From assembly GCA_046290675.1 (NCBI GenBank), contig JBKAHA010000003.1:558001-622000 (forward strand): a stretch of DNA of 64,000 nt, read 5' to 3'. This document shows positions 17,539 through 25,644 of this stretch, piece after piece. The position numbers and the translations under genes were made by a program. Position 1 is the first letter of the stretch, and the number at the start of each line of letters is the position of its first letter. The DNA is from Aureliella sp046290675. GTDB taxonomy: Bacteria; Planctomycetota; Planctomycetia; Pirellulales; Pirellulaceae. A model generated the notes under the pieces. That model saw only the letters and a list, made by a program, of their open reading frames with translations, had not been told where the DNA came from and ran no database searches.

Positions 17539-18141
17539 TTAAGATCGAAACTCAAGTTGTCGTTGGACATACTTCGCAAGCATGTCGGTTTCGAGGTTCA
17601 CCGCTTGTTCGATCTGTAGGTCGCCAAGCGTCGTGTGCTCGAGTGTGTGAGGGATGAGTGCGACGGAAAAACCGTTGTTATCGACTTCAACTAACGTCAG
17701 GCTCACACCGTTGACCGCGATGGAGCCTTTTGGCGCCATCTGGGCCGTTAGTGCTGGGGGGCAATCGAACCACATGTCGCACCATTCGGCATTTTCTTTG
17801 CGTTTTCTAAGCGTGCCGAGTCCATCGATATGGCCACTGACCAGGTGACCGCCAATACGATCGCCTAGGGCCATCGCACGCTCCGAGTTGACCGCCATAC
17901 CTGTTTTGAGCTGCCCGAGCGTCGTCTTGCTCAGAGTCTCCTCGCCAGCTTGGAATTCGAGCTGACCGAGCTGACCTGCTGTCGCAGCCACGACCGTGAG
18001 GCAACAGCCGTCGATTGCGATGCTGTCGCCCAGCTGAATATCACTGAAAGATTCTGGTCGGGCGATCCCAAGTCGGATGCCACCAGGCTCTTCGGAAAGC
18101 TGAGTGACCTGAGTTTTGGCTTCTACTAGACCGGAAAACAT
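17539..18141 (-). CDS. ribE: Riboflavin synthase, alpha subunit
   Basis: It dismutates two molecules of 6,7-dimethyl-8-ribityllumazine to riboflavin. The sequence has the classic start MFSGLVEAKTQV and two lumazine-binding repeats: the first with GDSIAIDGCCLTV and the second with GSIAVNGVSLTLVEV, the linker having GGHLVSGHIDGLG. Its 200 residues match the family. The frame opens further upstream at 18198, but MFSG is the conserved N-terminus. No FMN riboswitch was recognised in the upstream region. ksgA follows 104 bp downstream. Confidence 0.95.
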   Translation of the reverse strand: MFSGLVEAKTQVTQLSEEPGGIRLGIARPESFSDIQLGDSIAIDGCCLTVVAATAGQLGQLEFQAGEETLSKTTLGQLKTGMAVNSERAMALGDRIGGHLVSGHIDGLGTLRKRKENAEWCDMWFDCPPALTAQMAPKGSIAVNGVSLTLVEVDNNGFSVALIPHTLEHTTLGDLQIEQAVNLETDMLAKYVQRQLEFRS

Positions 18142-18454
18142 AGGGCGGACACTTCGAAGGAGAGGTTGAAAAGGACTGCGAACGACTTTGAAGGTCACTC
18201 ATGGTGTCTGGTTGGCGGGAAATTCACAAGCACTGCGGTCGAACCTGAACCGGCGGGGGCTATTTTGATGATGCGCAAGGAGTGGTTTGGAGCAATTCAC
18301 GCACGACATTGAGTCTATCGGGGAATTTCTGGGCACTCGAGGCAGAGGGACTTGAGTGGGGGCGATTTTTGACCGGCCTGGGATTTGATTGGCCCTGGTG
18401 ATTCTCGGGCGTTTCGCGACAATGCGCTTCCCAACTCGTGAGAGCTTTCATCTT
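18142..18454. other. Intergenic region between divergent ribE and eno
   Basis: About 310 bp with no convincing gene. It should hold the promoters for ribE (minus) and eno (plus). I looked for an RFN (FMN) element on the ribE side and saw none of its conserved blocks. Confidence 0.4.
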
Positions 18455-18488
18455 GGCGAAATGAAGCCGTTCCCGGCCTGATTTCGCC
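18455..18488 (+). promoter_or_regulatory. Stem-loop in the eno 5' region
   Basis: GGCGAAAT (18455-18462) pairs with ATTTCGCC (18481-18488). Inside it, after a symmetric 3-nt internal loop, GCCG pairs with CGGC around a TTCC loop. The structure ends 53 bp before the eno ATG. A role in mRNA stability or transcript entry is possible. Confidence 0.45.
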
Positions 18489-18541
18489 CATCTGGTTCTA
18501 CGGCAGCCAACATACCCATATCAAGAATTAGAGAGGGATAA

Positions 18542-19819
18542 ATGAGCACAATTCAAGCGGTACACGCTCGGCAGATTCTAGACAGCCGCGGCAACCCAAC
18601 GGTAGAAGTCGAGGTTGAGCTAATCGATGGCTCGGTTGGCCGCGCTGCGGTTCCAAGTGGTGCTTCAACAGGGGCTCACGAAGCATGGGAGCTGCGCGAT
18701 GGCGATAAGAGCGTCTTTATGGGCAAGGGCGTAAAGCAGGCAGTCGACAATGTAAACGGCGAGATCGCTGATGCCCTCTACGGTTTAGACGCAGTAAATC
18801 AACGGGAAATCGACCAGGTCATGTTGGACTTGGACGGAACACCCAACAAGAAGCGACTGGGAGCAAACGCCGTACTTGGTGCTTCCCTGGCAATTTCCAA
18901 AGCCGCGGCCAATTTCACTCAGCTGCCCCTTTATCGGTACCTTGGTGGTGCTTCCGCACACATTCTACCGGCACCGATGATGAACATTGTAAATGGTGGA
19001 GAACACGCAGATAACTCCGTCGATGTGCAAGAATTTATGGTCATGCCCCTGGGCTTCGACCGTTTCTCTGACGCCCTCCGCGCAGGTGTCGAAGTCTTCC
19101 ACCATCTGAAGAAGGTGCTAAGCAGCCGAAAACTGAATACGGCTGTGGGAGACGAAGGGGGATTCGCGCCCGACCTGGGAAGCAACCAAGAAGCTCTCGA
19201 TCTGATTATGGAAGCCATCGATCAGGCTGGCTACAAGGCTGGTGAGCAGATTTCCATTGCGCTTGACGTCGCTGCAACCGAGTTCTATGACACCGACAAG
19301 AAGGTATACAAGATCGACGGAAAGGAACTGTCTGGCGGCGAGATGGTCGATTTCCTCGCTGGTTGGGTCGACAAGTATCCGATTTGCTCGATTGAAGACG
19401 GGTGTTCAGAAGACGACTGGGAGAGCTGGAAGCTGCTTACGGATAAAGTTGGTGATCGAGTTCAGCTCGTTGGAGACGACCTCTTTGTGACCAATGTTGA
19501 GAGATTGCAGCGTGGTATCGATGAAGGAATTGGTAATAGTATCCTGATCAAGGTAAATCAGATCGGTAGTCTCTCTGAGACGATCGACGCGATTCAGCTT
19601 GCCGCACGCAATGGTTACACTTCGATTTCTAGCCACCGAAGCGGTGAGACGGAAGACTCGACCATCGCTGACCTTGCGGTTGGATTGTCCACAGGACAGA
19701 TCAAGACTGGCTCGGCTTCCCGCTCTGATCGAATGGCGAAGTACAACCAGCTACTACGAATCGAGGAAGAGTTAGGCGACACCGCTGTTTACGGCGGTCC
19801 CCTCTTTCCTAAGAAGTAA
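18542..19819 (+). CDS. eno: Enolase
   Basis: It interconverts 2-phosphoglycerate and phosphoenolpyruvate in glycolysis. The 425-residue sequence is complete and typical: ARQILDSRGNPTVEVEV at the N-terminus, PSGASTGAHEA, APMMNIVNGGEHADN, the metal-binding ALDVAATEF and SIEDGCSEDDW, VGDDLFVTN, the catalytic ILIKVNQIGSLSET, and the C-terminal SHRSGETEDSTIADLAVG. ATG 18542 is preceded by AGAGAGGGA. It is a single-gene unit with its own terminator. Confidence 0.98.
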   Translation: MSTIQAVHARQILDSRGNPTVEVEVELIDGSVGRAAVPSGASTGAHEAWELRDGDKSVFMGKGVKQAVDNVNGEIADALYGLDAVNQREIDQVMLDLDGTPNKKRLGANAVLGASLAISKAAANFTQLPLYRYLGGASAHILPAPMMNIVNGGEHADNSVDVQEFMVMPLGFDRFSDALRAGVEVFHHLKKVLSSRKLNTAVGDEGGFAPDLGSNQEALDLIMEAIDQAGYKAGEQISIALDVAATEFYDTDKKVYKIDGKELSGGEMVDFLAGWVDKYPICSIEDGCSEDDWESWKLLTDKVGDRVQLVGDDLFVTNVERLQRGIDEGIGNSILIKVNQIGSLSETIDAIQLAARNGYTSISSHRSGETEDSTIADLAVGLSTGQIKTGSASRSDRMAKYNQLLRIEEELGDTAVYGGPLFPKK

Positions 19820-19879
19820 GCCAGGTCTTCCAGCCCAAATGCCCCGGTACAGCAGGGTGGTGTAGTTGAAGCTTAATTC

Positions 19880-19911
19880 GCCGGCCGAAGTGGCTCCTTC
19901 GGCCGGCTATT
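19880..19911 (+). terminator. eno terminator
   Basis: GCCGGCCGAAG (19880-19890) pairs perfectly with CTTCGGCCGGC (19897-19907) over a 6-nt loop and is followed by TATTTCTTT. It lies 60 bp after the eno stop. Confidence 0.8.
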
Positions 19912-20038
19912 TCTTTGCGCTGAACAGCAAGAAGTAGGCGAAGGGCCCAATGGGGCTCCAGGCTTTCTAGCCGGAAAACTCAAAGCCAGCGGATACTGCC
20001 GGGATAAGCAGCTTTTGGAGAATGTACTGACTAAGACT

Positions 20039-22129
20039 TTAGATGCTTGGCTTCGCCCGCTTGGCGACTCGATCAGTCGATTTTAATAGCAGTGGAACGC
20101 AGATTTCCTGGATCAAAAGGGAGAGGTCGTCGAGGGATTCTGCTTCGGACTCGAACAGGCCTTTCAGTAGTTCTGTATCTCGGTAGGCGGCTTCCTTAAA
20201 ACCCTCCTGGATGTTTGCAATCGATCTGTAAACGAGGTCGCCCGGTTCCAGCAGGTTCTCGGGCAGCTTTTCCAGCCGCAGCCCCTCAAGCCAATCGGCG
20301 TTCCTAGTTCTTAGCCATACCTTGAGCCGTCCTATTGGGAAGCTGAATTGACTGCCAGCGGATGTTAGCCGCGACATCATTGCTTCTCGATCTGATTCTT
20401 CGCTACTCAGCAACCAGGTCGCATAGAGTAGCCGCCAGGAACGCGAATCGTAATCGCTCGTGTCGTAAAGGGACTCGAATATCTGTTTTGTGAAGAGTTT
20501 CTTGTCTTTGGCGAGCAAAACGGCCGTTCGCGCGAATTCACCCTTCGAGCCGCCAAGCGTAGATGACGCCTTGAGTGATGCGAGCCGTTCGAGAGCACCG
20601 TCAAAATCCTCCCTGATGATGAGATCTCTGAGTAGTGCGATCTGGTTGACCGTCACCTCAGATGGAGCGGCCTCCAAGGCTGGAACGTCCTTCTCGATAG
20701 AAGGCTTCGCGAACGCTGCGGGCTCAGCTGGAGTTTCGGAGGCGATCGCGTTCGCTGGCTCATCTGAGTCAGCGAGCATGCTAGCCTGATCAACTACCGT
20801 GCGCTGGGTTACTTCTGCAGTTGGCTCAGCAACAGCAGGTTCGGGCTGCGCAATCAGACTGCGAGGATCATTTTGATTTTCGGGCGACTCTTCTGATGAC
20901 GATAACGCGACCTCGGGCATTTCCGGCGATGTTGTCTCCGGGTCTTCAGCTGAATCGCCCGCCGCCAAATTGACTCCGCTTCCTTGCGGCGAAACCACAT
21001 TGCTATCCCCGTCGGCAACCGACTCACTAGGCAGACTTGGAGTAAGCAAATCCGGTCCGGTGTCGGTCACTTGTGAAGGCTGAGAAGTCACCTGCGGATC
21101 GTTCAGAGATCCGGGTCGTTCATTTTCTTGGACCGACTCGGATGGTATCGCATCAGGTGATTGCGACCCGTTGCCATCATCCCGGATCTGGTTGTCTTGC
21201 GCCGTACTGGCGAGCGACTTCGCGATACTAGCTTCGGAGACTTCTTCGCTACCGTTTTTGTTGGAAATTGTCGCTGGCGTCTCGGTTGACGGATCTGCTG
21301 AGGCAAGCGATGGACTCTTTGCTACGCCCGGCGGCGAATTGCTCCCAAAGAGAGATTCGAAAAGCAATGGGCTGACTAGCAGCAGCATGCCAGTCGTAAT
21401 TCCAGGCCACGCGATCTTGGGATTTTCCTTGCACCAATCCCAAACCTTGACGCTCAGCGGCGGCACAGCGCGTAGCGCACGCTCAGGAGCGTGGCGTAGA
21501 ATCCGAATCAGCTTGCTGTCCCATGTTTCGTCCCAACTGAGGTCGTGCATTGAATCACGCCTCTCTGATTTCCGTGACCGACTGCGGTCCTTGCCAGCGG
21601 ATTCGCCCCGGGCAGATGATTTCTTCGACTTCCGTAGCTTGCTCGACGGTGAACGTGATTTCAGTTTCAACGTAGATGCAAGATCAGCGTTGTTTTCGGA
21701 TAGGCTCGTTTCAGGTTTCGATAAGGACTCAGAAAACCCACCTTCATACTCTAGTGCGACGGGTCCGGTGGGCATGTTGGGAGGGGCAGCGAGGCGGGAA
21801 GTCACCCTATTGTCGGCGCCGTCTGTACGGGCCACAAATTGAGGCAACTGCCGGTCTACCAAAAAGGATTCCGCTTTTGCCGTTACCAAGCCGGTAAACT
21901 CATGAATCTTGGCGAGTTGTTGTTCTTCAAGAACTCCAGAAGACAGGAGGGAGCGGATCGCGTCCTCGAGTGACTCTTCGCCTAGATGTTCGACGTGCAG
22001 CAGATCCTTTAGTTGCTGCTTCGCGACATCTGGTTCAATGGTTCCAATTAGGCGACCGAGCGTAACCAACCGAAATCGGTGAGACTGCTTAATCTTGTCA
22101 GTGTCGTGCAGCTTCGTCGACATGGGCAT
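20039..22129 (-). CDS. Unknown membrane-anchored protein with low-complexity linker
   Basis: I do not recognise this 696-residue protein. Residues 1-110 look helical and cytoplasmic (HRFRLVTLGRLIGTIEP and following). Residues about 165-200 are strongly basic and Ser/Arg-rich. One transmembrane helix lies at about 243-262 (ITTGMLLLVSPLLFESLFG). A long acidic Ser/Pro/Glu-rich linker follows (about 270-480), then a helical C-terminal domain (490-696). The layout suggests a cytoplasmic domain tethered to a periplasmic helical domain by a long flexible spacer. It is transcribed alone, with the eno terminator region downstream (convergent) and the helicase gene divergent. Confidence 0.6.
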   Translation of the reverse strand: MPMSTKLHDTDKIKQSHRFRLVTLGRLIGTIEPDVAKQQLKDLLHVEHLGEESLEDAIRSLLSSGVLEEQQLAKIHEFTGLVTAKAESFLVDRQLPQFVARTDGADNRVTSRLAAPPNMPTGPVALEYEGGFSESLSKPETSLSENNADLASTLKLKSRSPSSKLRKSKKSSARGESAGKDRSRSRKSERRDSMHDLSWDETWDSKLIRILRHAPERALRAVPPLSVKVWDWCKENPKIAWPGITTGMLLLVSPLLFESLFGSNSPPGVAKSPSLASADPSTETPATISNKNGSEEVSEASIAKSLASTAQDNQIRDDGNGSQSPDAIPSESVQENERPGSLNDPQVTSQPSQVTDTGPDLLTPSLPSESVADGDSNVVSPQGSGVNLAAGDSAEDPETTSPEMPEVALSSSEESPENQNDPRSLIAQPEPAVAEPTAEVTQRTVVDQASMLADSDEPANAIASETPAEPAAFAKPSIEKDVPALEAAPSEVTVNQIALLRDLIIREDFDGALERLASLKASSTLGGSKGEFARTAVLLAKDKKLFTKQIFESLYDTSDYDSRSWRLLYATWLLSSEESDREAMMSRLTSAGSQFSFPIGRLKVWLRTRNADWLEGLRLEKLPENLLEPGDLVYRSIANIQEGFKEAAYRDTELLKGLFESEAESLDDLSLLIQEICVPLLLKSTDRVAKRAKPSI

Positions 22130-22585
22130 CTTTGCGGCTTGTCAGCACGCTTCCTTGCATTTCTCAGAGGAGCCGACGAGCTTGTTTTCGGGCGGTTGGT
22201 CGGATTATTTCAAAGATTACGATAATAACTCAACCTAGTCGCCAAGGCTACAAACAGAGGGATATTAGCAAGGCAATTCAAAGTTTCAATTTGCGGGGTC
22301 GATTCGAGAGTTACCAACTCCCCCCTTTTCACGTTTCACAAGGAATTTTGGGGGAGGCGACCCAACCAAAGAGGAGCGGGAAGTGCATATCTTCGAACTT
22401 TGATTCGCCCGGAGGACGAAAGATTTCTTCTCTTGGCGTTCGTCTTTGCGGCGAGAATTCCGTTACTAAGTTGCTTGCTACACAGGACTGAGCTTCGTCC
22501 GTAAGGAAATGGAACGAAAGCAGGCCTGTCGGACAGCGTCCCTAGGGCAAGAGTTTGGTGGGGCAAGGATTTCGGAAAGCAAGGC
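22130..22585. other. Intergenic region between divergent genes
   Basis: 456 bp with short, non-protein-like frames only. It presumably contains the two divergent promoters. No repeat or hairpin stood out. Confidence 0.4.
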
Positions 22586-24499
22586 ATGGATTTCAACAAG
22601 CAACAGCAAGCTGCAATCGACTCTGATGCCAGGCATATGCTCGTTCTGGCTGGAGCCGGTACAGGAAAGACACGGACCATCATCGGGCGAGCAAAACGCT
22701 TGCTTGAAGACGGATGCGAGCCTCGGCGTCTAGCGGTCGTCACATTCACGCGCCGAGCTGCTTTGGAAATTCGCCAGCGGTTGACTGCTAGCGCCCGACC
22801 TGACGGCGGTGGCGTGGTCAGTGGTACGTTCCACAATTTGTGTTTGCGAATCATGAGATCCAAACGTAGGTGGTTTGATTTCAGCGACCAAACCATCATG
22901 GATCGTGATGATCAACTTCAACTGATGAAACTGGTGCGGGCGGATATTGTCGGCAAAGAAGCATCGCTTCCTCAGTCTTCGCAGCTGCTTTCTTACTACA
23001 GCTACGCACGCAATACGAATCAGTCTCCCCAAAAATACCTAGCCAAGTATTCGGAGCTAGAGCCCAAAGAGATCGAACGGGTGCTTGAGATTTTTTCTGC
23101 CTATAAGCAGCGGAAGGACACTGCGTCTTATTTGGACTACGACGATATCCTTCATCGCTTTGCAAAAACACTCAGCCGAAATGACGAGATTCGCCGTAAG
23201 GTTTGTACTCAGTTTGATCATCTCCTTGTCGACGAAATGCAGGATACCAACCCGCTCCAATGGCTCATTCTGCAGTCGTTTGCCGAACACTGTCATCTCT
23301 TCTGCGTCGGAGATGACGCTCAGAGTATCTATGCATTCCGCGGAGCCGATTTCGAAAACGTCCATTCTTTTGAATCTCGCCTTCCAGGTGCGATCACTCT
23401 AAAGTTGGAAGAGAACTACCGCAGTACGCAGGAGATTCTCGATCTGTCAAATTGGTTGTTAGATCGATCGAGCCTAGATTACGGTAAGCAGCTTCGAGCA
23501 TTTCGAGGTAGCGGTGAACGACCGTTACTTCTTGATTTTGCGAGTGATTTTGAAGAGGCTGCGTGGATTGGCGAAGCCATTCAGGATCATCGCCGAGACG
23601 GAATGCCGTGGTCGGATCACATGGTGCTTTGCCGCTCGGCTTATGCCGCCCGACCAATCGAAGCCGAATTCATTGAACAGAAAATTCCCTACCGGTTCAT
23701 TGGCGGCATTGGTTTGCTTCAGATGGCCCACGTACGCGACCTTCTTTCCTTGCTAAGGACTGTGCTCAACTTCCGCGATGAGTTGGCCTGGAGTCGGTTC
23801 TTGACACTCTGGCCACGCATTGGTGAAGTTACTGCGGCGAGGCTCATTCGAGTGATCGTTCAGCAGAGTAACTCGGAAGCCTCAATTGAGCAGCTAAAAA
23901 ACTCGCTCTCGGGTAGGCCAGAGGTGACCGATCCTGTCGCCCGAGTCGCTGCACAAGTCAGTCAACCGGAGGACGCTATTCGTTCGGCCAAAGAGGGGCT
24001 CGAATCCGTATTCAAACAGAGATACTCGGATTGGGATAATCGCAAAAAGGACATCGAGCTACTCGAAAGACTTGCTAGAAATCATCGATCACTTCAGGCG
24101 TTCGTGGAGGCCTATACGCTCGATCCGATATCTTCCACTGAAGCAACGCCTGAGGATGACTCGGAAGAGGGTGTTGTCACGCTGATTACGATTCACAGTG
24201 CGAAAGGAACTGAATGCAGGTGTTGCTTTGTCCCATGCCTGCAGCCGGGAAATTATCCGCACAGCCGTAGCCTGGGGGATGAGGATGCGGTCGAAGAAGA
24301 GCGACGCGTCCTTTACGTGGCACTGACTCGAGCCCAAGATCAATTGTTTCTTTCACGGCATCTCAATCAGGGGTACGGGAAAAGGTCCTGGTTCACCGCA
24401 CACTCCTCGCAATACTTTTTCGAGGATCTGCCTCCAGGACTCGTTGCTTCTAGCCCCATCGAATCAGGGCTCAACACACTTGAAGACGATGTTATCTAA
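22586..24499 (+). CDS. UvrD/Rep-family superfamily 1 DNA helicase
   Basis: This is a 637-residue SF1A helicase. Motifs in order: Q motif FNKQQQAAID, Walker A LAGAGTGKTRT (21-31), motif Ia VTFTRRAALEI, motif Ic GTFHNLCLRIM, Walker B LLVDEMQDTNP near 215 (Met for the more usual Phe/Ala), motif III VGDDAQSIYAFRGA, motif IV NYRST, motif V VTLITIHSAKGTE, and motif VI RRVLYVALTRAQDQL. It is somewhat shorter than UvrD (about 720) and lacks the long C-terminal tail, closer to Rep-like or UvrD-like paralogues. A role in repair or replication restart is inferred. ATG 22586 places the Q motif at residue 3. Confidence 0.93.
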   Translation: MDFNKQQQAAIDSDARHMLVLAGAGTGKTRTIIGRAKRLLEDGCEPRRLAVVTFTRRAALEIRQRLTASARPDGGGVVSGTFHNLCLRIMRSKRRWFDFSDQTIMDRDDQLQLMKLVRADIVGKEASLPQSSQLLSYYSYARNTNQSPQKYLAKYSELEPKEIERVLEIFSAYKQRKDTASYLDYDDILHRFAKTLSRNDEIRRKVCTQFDHLLVDEMQDTNPLQWLILQSFAEHCHLFCVGDDAQSIYAFRGADFENVHSFESRLPGAITLKLEENYRSTQEILDLSNWLLDRSSLDYGKQLRAFRGSGERPLLLDFASDFEEAAWIGEAIQDHRRDGMPWSDHMVLCRSAYAARPIEAEFIEQKIPYRFIGGIGLLQMAHVRDLLSLLRTVLNFRDELAWSRFLTLWPRIGEVTAARLIRVIVQQSNSEASIEQLKNSLSGRPEVTDPVARVAAQVSQPEDAIRSAKEGLESVFKQRYSDWDNRKKDIELLERLARNHRSLQAFVEAYTLDPISSTEATPEDDSEEGVVTLITIHSAKGTECRCCFVPCLQPGNYPHSRSLGDEDAVEEERRVLYVALTRAQDQLFLSRHLNQGYGKRSWFTAHSSQYFFEDLPPGLVASSPIESGLNTLEDDVI

Positions 24500-24619
24500 A
24501 ATGTTTTCACCATTGTTCTGAGTTCAATTTTCTACGCAAATGGATCGCTAGAATTCAGAACCCCGGCGCGGAGTTCAGCTCGACAAACGCAGTTCTTGGT
24601 TTAATCTGTTCACTATGTA

Positions 24620-25231
24620 GTGTGGGTTCTTTATGTTCGTTTCGTTGGACGCTTCGTGGTTGTAGCACTTCAGTTTATGGCTTGCTGTTGTCTGGTAACC
24701 GCAGGCGCTGCTGTCTCTGATTTGTTCGTATCAAAGCAGAGTTTCCCAGTCCTCCGTCTCAGGCGTGCGTTCGCATGCGGGGGCGCTAGTTGGACCCGAG
24801 TTGCGGTCTGGGCAGCTTGTGGCTGCGTTTTTTTGGTTTATGCCAAAGACGAGCCTTTGTTCTATGCTCTCGCAGTGCTCGCATTGATCGTGTCTGCTCT
24901 GAATGCATTTCCACGCATCACCCTTCACGAGCACGGTATTTTCGACGGCCTTCATTTCTTTAACTTGCATTCTCTTCAACTCCACTCAATCAGCGATGCA
25001 TCGGGAGTTCAACAAGCGAAACGCCTGACACTGAAGGGAACGAGGATTCTGGGGGCGAGTTTCTGGATAGCGTCCGATCAGGCAGAAACGCTTGATCGCT
25101 TCTTAGATGGTGCTATCCGTAACCGAGAGCTGCAGCCTGTGGACCGTTGGAGAAAACTGCTTTTCAGCTACGGTTTCCGCCTTGGTTTGGCATTGCTTCT
25201 CTGGGCAGGCTGGCAATGGCTAGCGAGCTAA
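24620..25231 (+). CDS. Unknown small membrane protein
   Basis: This 203-residue protein matches no family I know. It starts at GTG 24620 (an ATG at 24677 is the alternative). Hydrophobic segments lie near residues 9-30 (GRFVVVALQFMACCCLVTAG), about 60-92 (two helices) and at the C-terminus (LGLALLLWAGWQWLAS). The central part (residues about 100-170) is polar and might be a PH-like or similar soluble domain. A terminator overlaps its stop codon, which supports real transcription. It follows the helicase by 120 bp. Confidence 0.6.
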   Translation: MWVLYVRFVGRFVVVALQFMACCCLVTAGAAVSDLFVSKQSFPVLRLRRAFACGGASWTRVAVWAACGCVFLVYAKDEPLFYALAVLALIVSALNAFPRITLHEHGIFDGLHFFNLHSLQLHSISDASGVQQAKRLTLKGTRILGASFWIASDQAETLDRFLDGAIRNRELQPVDRWRKLLFSYGFRLGLALLLWAGWQWLAS

Positions 25232-25250
25232 CGCAGCTCGTGCGTTTTTT
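25230..25250 (+). terminator. Terminator overlapping the stop codon
   Basis: AACGCA (25230-25235) pairs with TGCGTT (25241-25246) around GCTCG, followed by a run of six T ending at 25250. The stem begins inside the TAA of the preceding gene. Confidence 0.75.
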
Positions 25251-25644
25251 AATGCCGCCCGCGAGTGTCTCTATCACAATCGAACCGCGTTTTTGCGGTA
25301 AGTAGATGGCCGCCAAAGTACGAGCAGGTAAACCTTGCGGAGGTAACTTTCGTTGCGTGGCCGGGAAATAGGATCCGCGTTTCTTTTTTGCAGCAGCATG
25401 TTTCCGTTTTGCATCACTGGTCGCTGTTGAGTCCTGCGTTCTGACTTCGTCAGGCAAGGAAAAGTCGTCTTGGCAAGTTTTTCAACGACTGGCATGTTCC
25501 TTGCTTACTCGCTTATTGGCGTCCCGAGTGGAGAGTGAGCTGCACAGCCATGTTGTTGGTGGTGTGATTCAGTCTTTTTCTTTTCACTCGCCGATCTGGC
25601 GAATGGACTGGGCATTAGATTTACTAACGTTTGAGCAATTTGCG
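25251..25644. other. Intergenic region upstream of haloperoxidase
   Basis: About 390 bp. A small hairpin ACCGC (25284-25288) / GCGGT (25295-25299) with a T-rich loop is present. The reading frame of the next gene is open back to 25501 but begins there with TTG and reads poorly. No separate gene is supported. Confidence 0.4.

Noticed and set aside
18142..18541. FMN riboswitch upstream of ribE
   Set aside because: The conserved RFN blocks are not present on the minus strand; only a local GGCGGG match occurs by chance.
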